Shown here: piece after piece, positions 6,222 through 6,387 of the stretch | How positions within the stretch are numbered: the first letter of the stretch is position 1 | How the letters are laid out: the number at the start of each line of letters is the position of its first letter | NCBI GenBank assembly: GCA_902461985.1 | Contig: CABQAB010000113.1 | Span: 1 to 6,387 of the forward strand | Direction of reading: 5' to 3' | Length of the DNA stretch: 6,387 bases | Source: an uncultured Bacteroidales bacterium | GTDB taxonomy: Bacteria > Bacteroidota > Bacteroidia > Bacteroidales > UBA932 | Notes under the pieces: model-generated | Told to the model about the DNA's origin: nothing | Database searches by the model: none | The model's input: the letters and a program-made list of their open reading frames with translations, nothing else | Made by a program: the position numbers and the translations under genes

Positions 6222-6387
6222 TGAAAAAGACATTCAAGATAGGTGGAGTCCACCCTGCCGACAGCAAGATTTCCGCCGGGTGCAGGATTGAAGTACTTCC
6301 GCTTCCGAAAACCGTGTATGTGTCCATGGCACAGCACCTCGGAGCACCTGCAAAGCCTATTGTGGCGGTCGGGGACAGCCTCAAGAC
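6221..6387 (+). CDS. rnfC: Rnf complex subunit C, N-terminal part only
   Basis: This gene starts at the ATG overlapping the rnfB stop and continues past the window end; 55 codons are visible. The sequence MKKTFKIGGVHPADSK, then LPLPKTVYVSMAQHLGAPAK and PIVAVGDSLK, matches the N-terminal barrel-sandwich domain of RnfC, in which G-G-hydrophobic-H-P, the QHxGAPAKP motif and the VGD turn are conserved. RnfC is the peripheral NADH/FMN- and iron-sulfur-binding subunit that exchanges electrons with NAD+. The nucleotide-binding and cluster-binding parts lie outside the window. The strong ribosome site at 6206-6213 and the overlap with rnfB suggest high, coupled translation. The remaining rnf genes (D, G, E, A) are expected downstream but are not seen. 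Confidence 0.93.
   Translation, partial: MKKTFKIGGVHPADSKISAGCRIEVLPLPKTVYVSMAQHLGAPAKPIVAVGDSLK

Noticed and set aside
5652..6233. 193-residue open frame on the minus strand
   Set aside because: It is antisense to rnfB, with Arg/Gly/Leu-rich low complexity mirroring the Pro/Ala tail and no family features.

Overview
The window reads as a piece of Bacteroidota (probably Bacteroidales) core chromosome, close to half G+C. Three things support this. The RseC-RnfB-RnfC gene order and the multi-cluster RnfB are of the type found in anaerobic Bacteroidales and clostridia. The Nif3 gene is paired with a coiled-coil/zinc-ribbon gene. A Bacteroidota-type promoter (TAnnTTTG with an upstream TTG) lies ahead of the zinc-ribbon gene. 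Genus cannot be settled from this sequence. All genes are on the + strand and tightly packed, with no RNA gene, mobile element, CRISPR array or gene-free stretch over 300 bases. The longest intergenic gap is 60 bases.

Layout. Bases 1-342 hold the C-terminal part of an M23 (LytM-type) peptidase. A second, complete, membrane-anchored M23 peptidase (382-1341) follows and is clearly a tandem paralogue. After a 60-base AT-rich gap comes a run of six genes with gaps of 2 to 15 bases or a 1-base overlap: a short MerR-type regulator (1402-1719), a short-form Nif3 protein (1722-2507), a coiled-coil zinc-ribbon protein (2514-3335), replicative helicase DnaB (3338-4813), an RseC-family membrane protein (4827-5237), and RnfB (5253-6221). 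RnfC starts at 6221 and runs off the window end.

How the genes work together. The first part is cell-wall remodelling: two M23 peptidases that probably cleave or regulate cleavage of peptidoglycan. The middle is housekeeping: metal-binding Nif3, its frequent zinc-ribbon neighbour, and the replication helicase. The last part is the start of an Rnf operon, which encodes an ion-pumping ferredoxin:NAD+ oxidoreductase, with RseC as a usual accessory at its head. An internal promoter candidate inside the 3' end of nif3 could drive the zinc ribbon, dnaB and the rnf genes.

I see no undescribed system here. The points most worth a second look are the tandem M23 duplication, the promoter embedded in conserved Nif3 codons, the strong Shine-Dalgarno sites found only at rseC and rnfC, the cysteine-rich RnfB with its Pro/Ala/Lys tail, and the close coupling of dnaB to the rnf genes.
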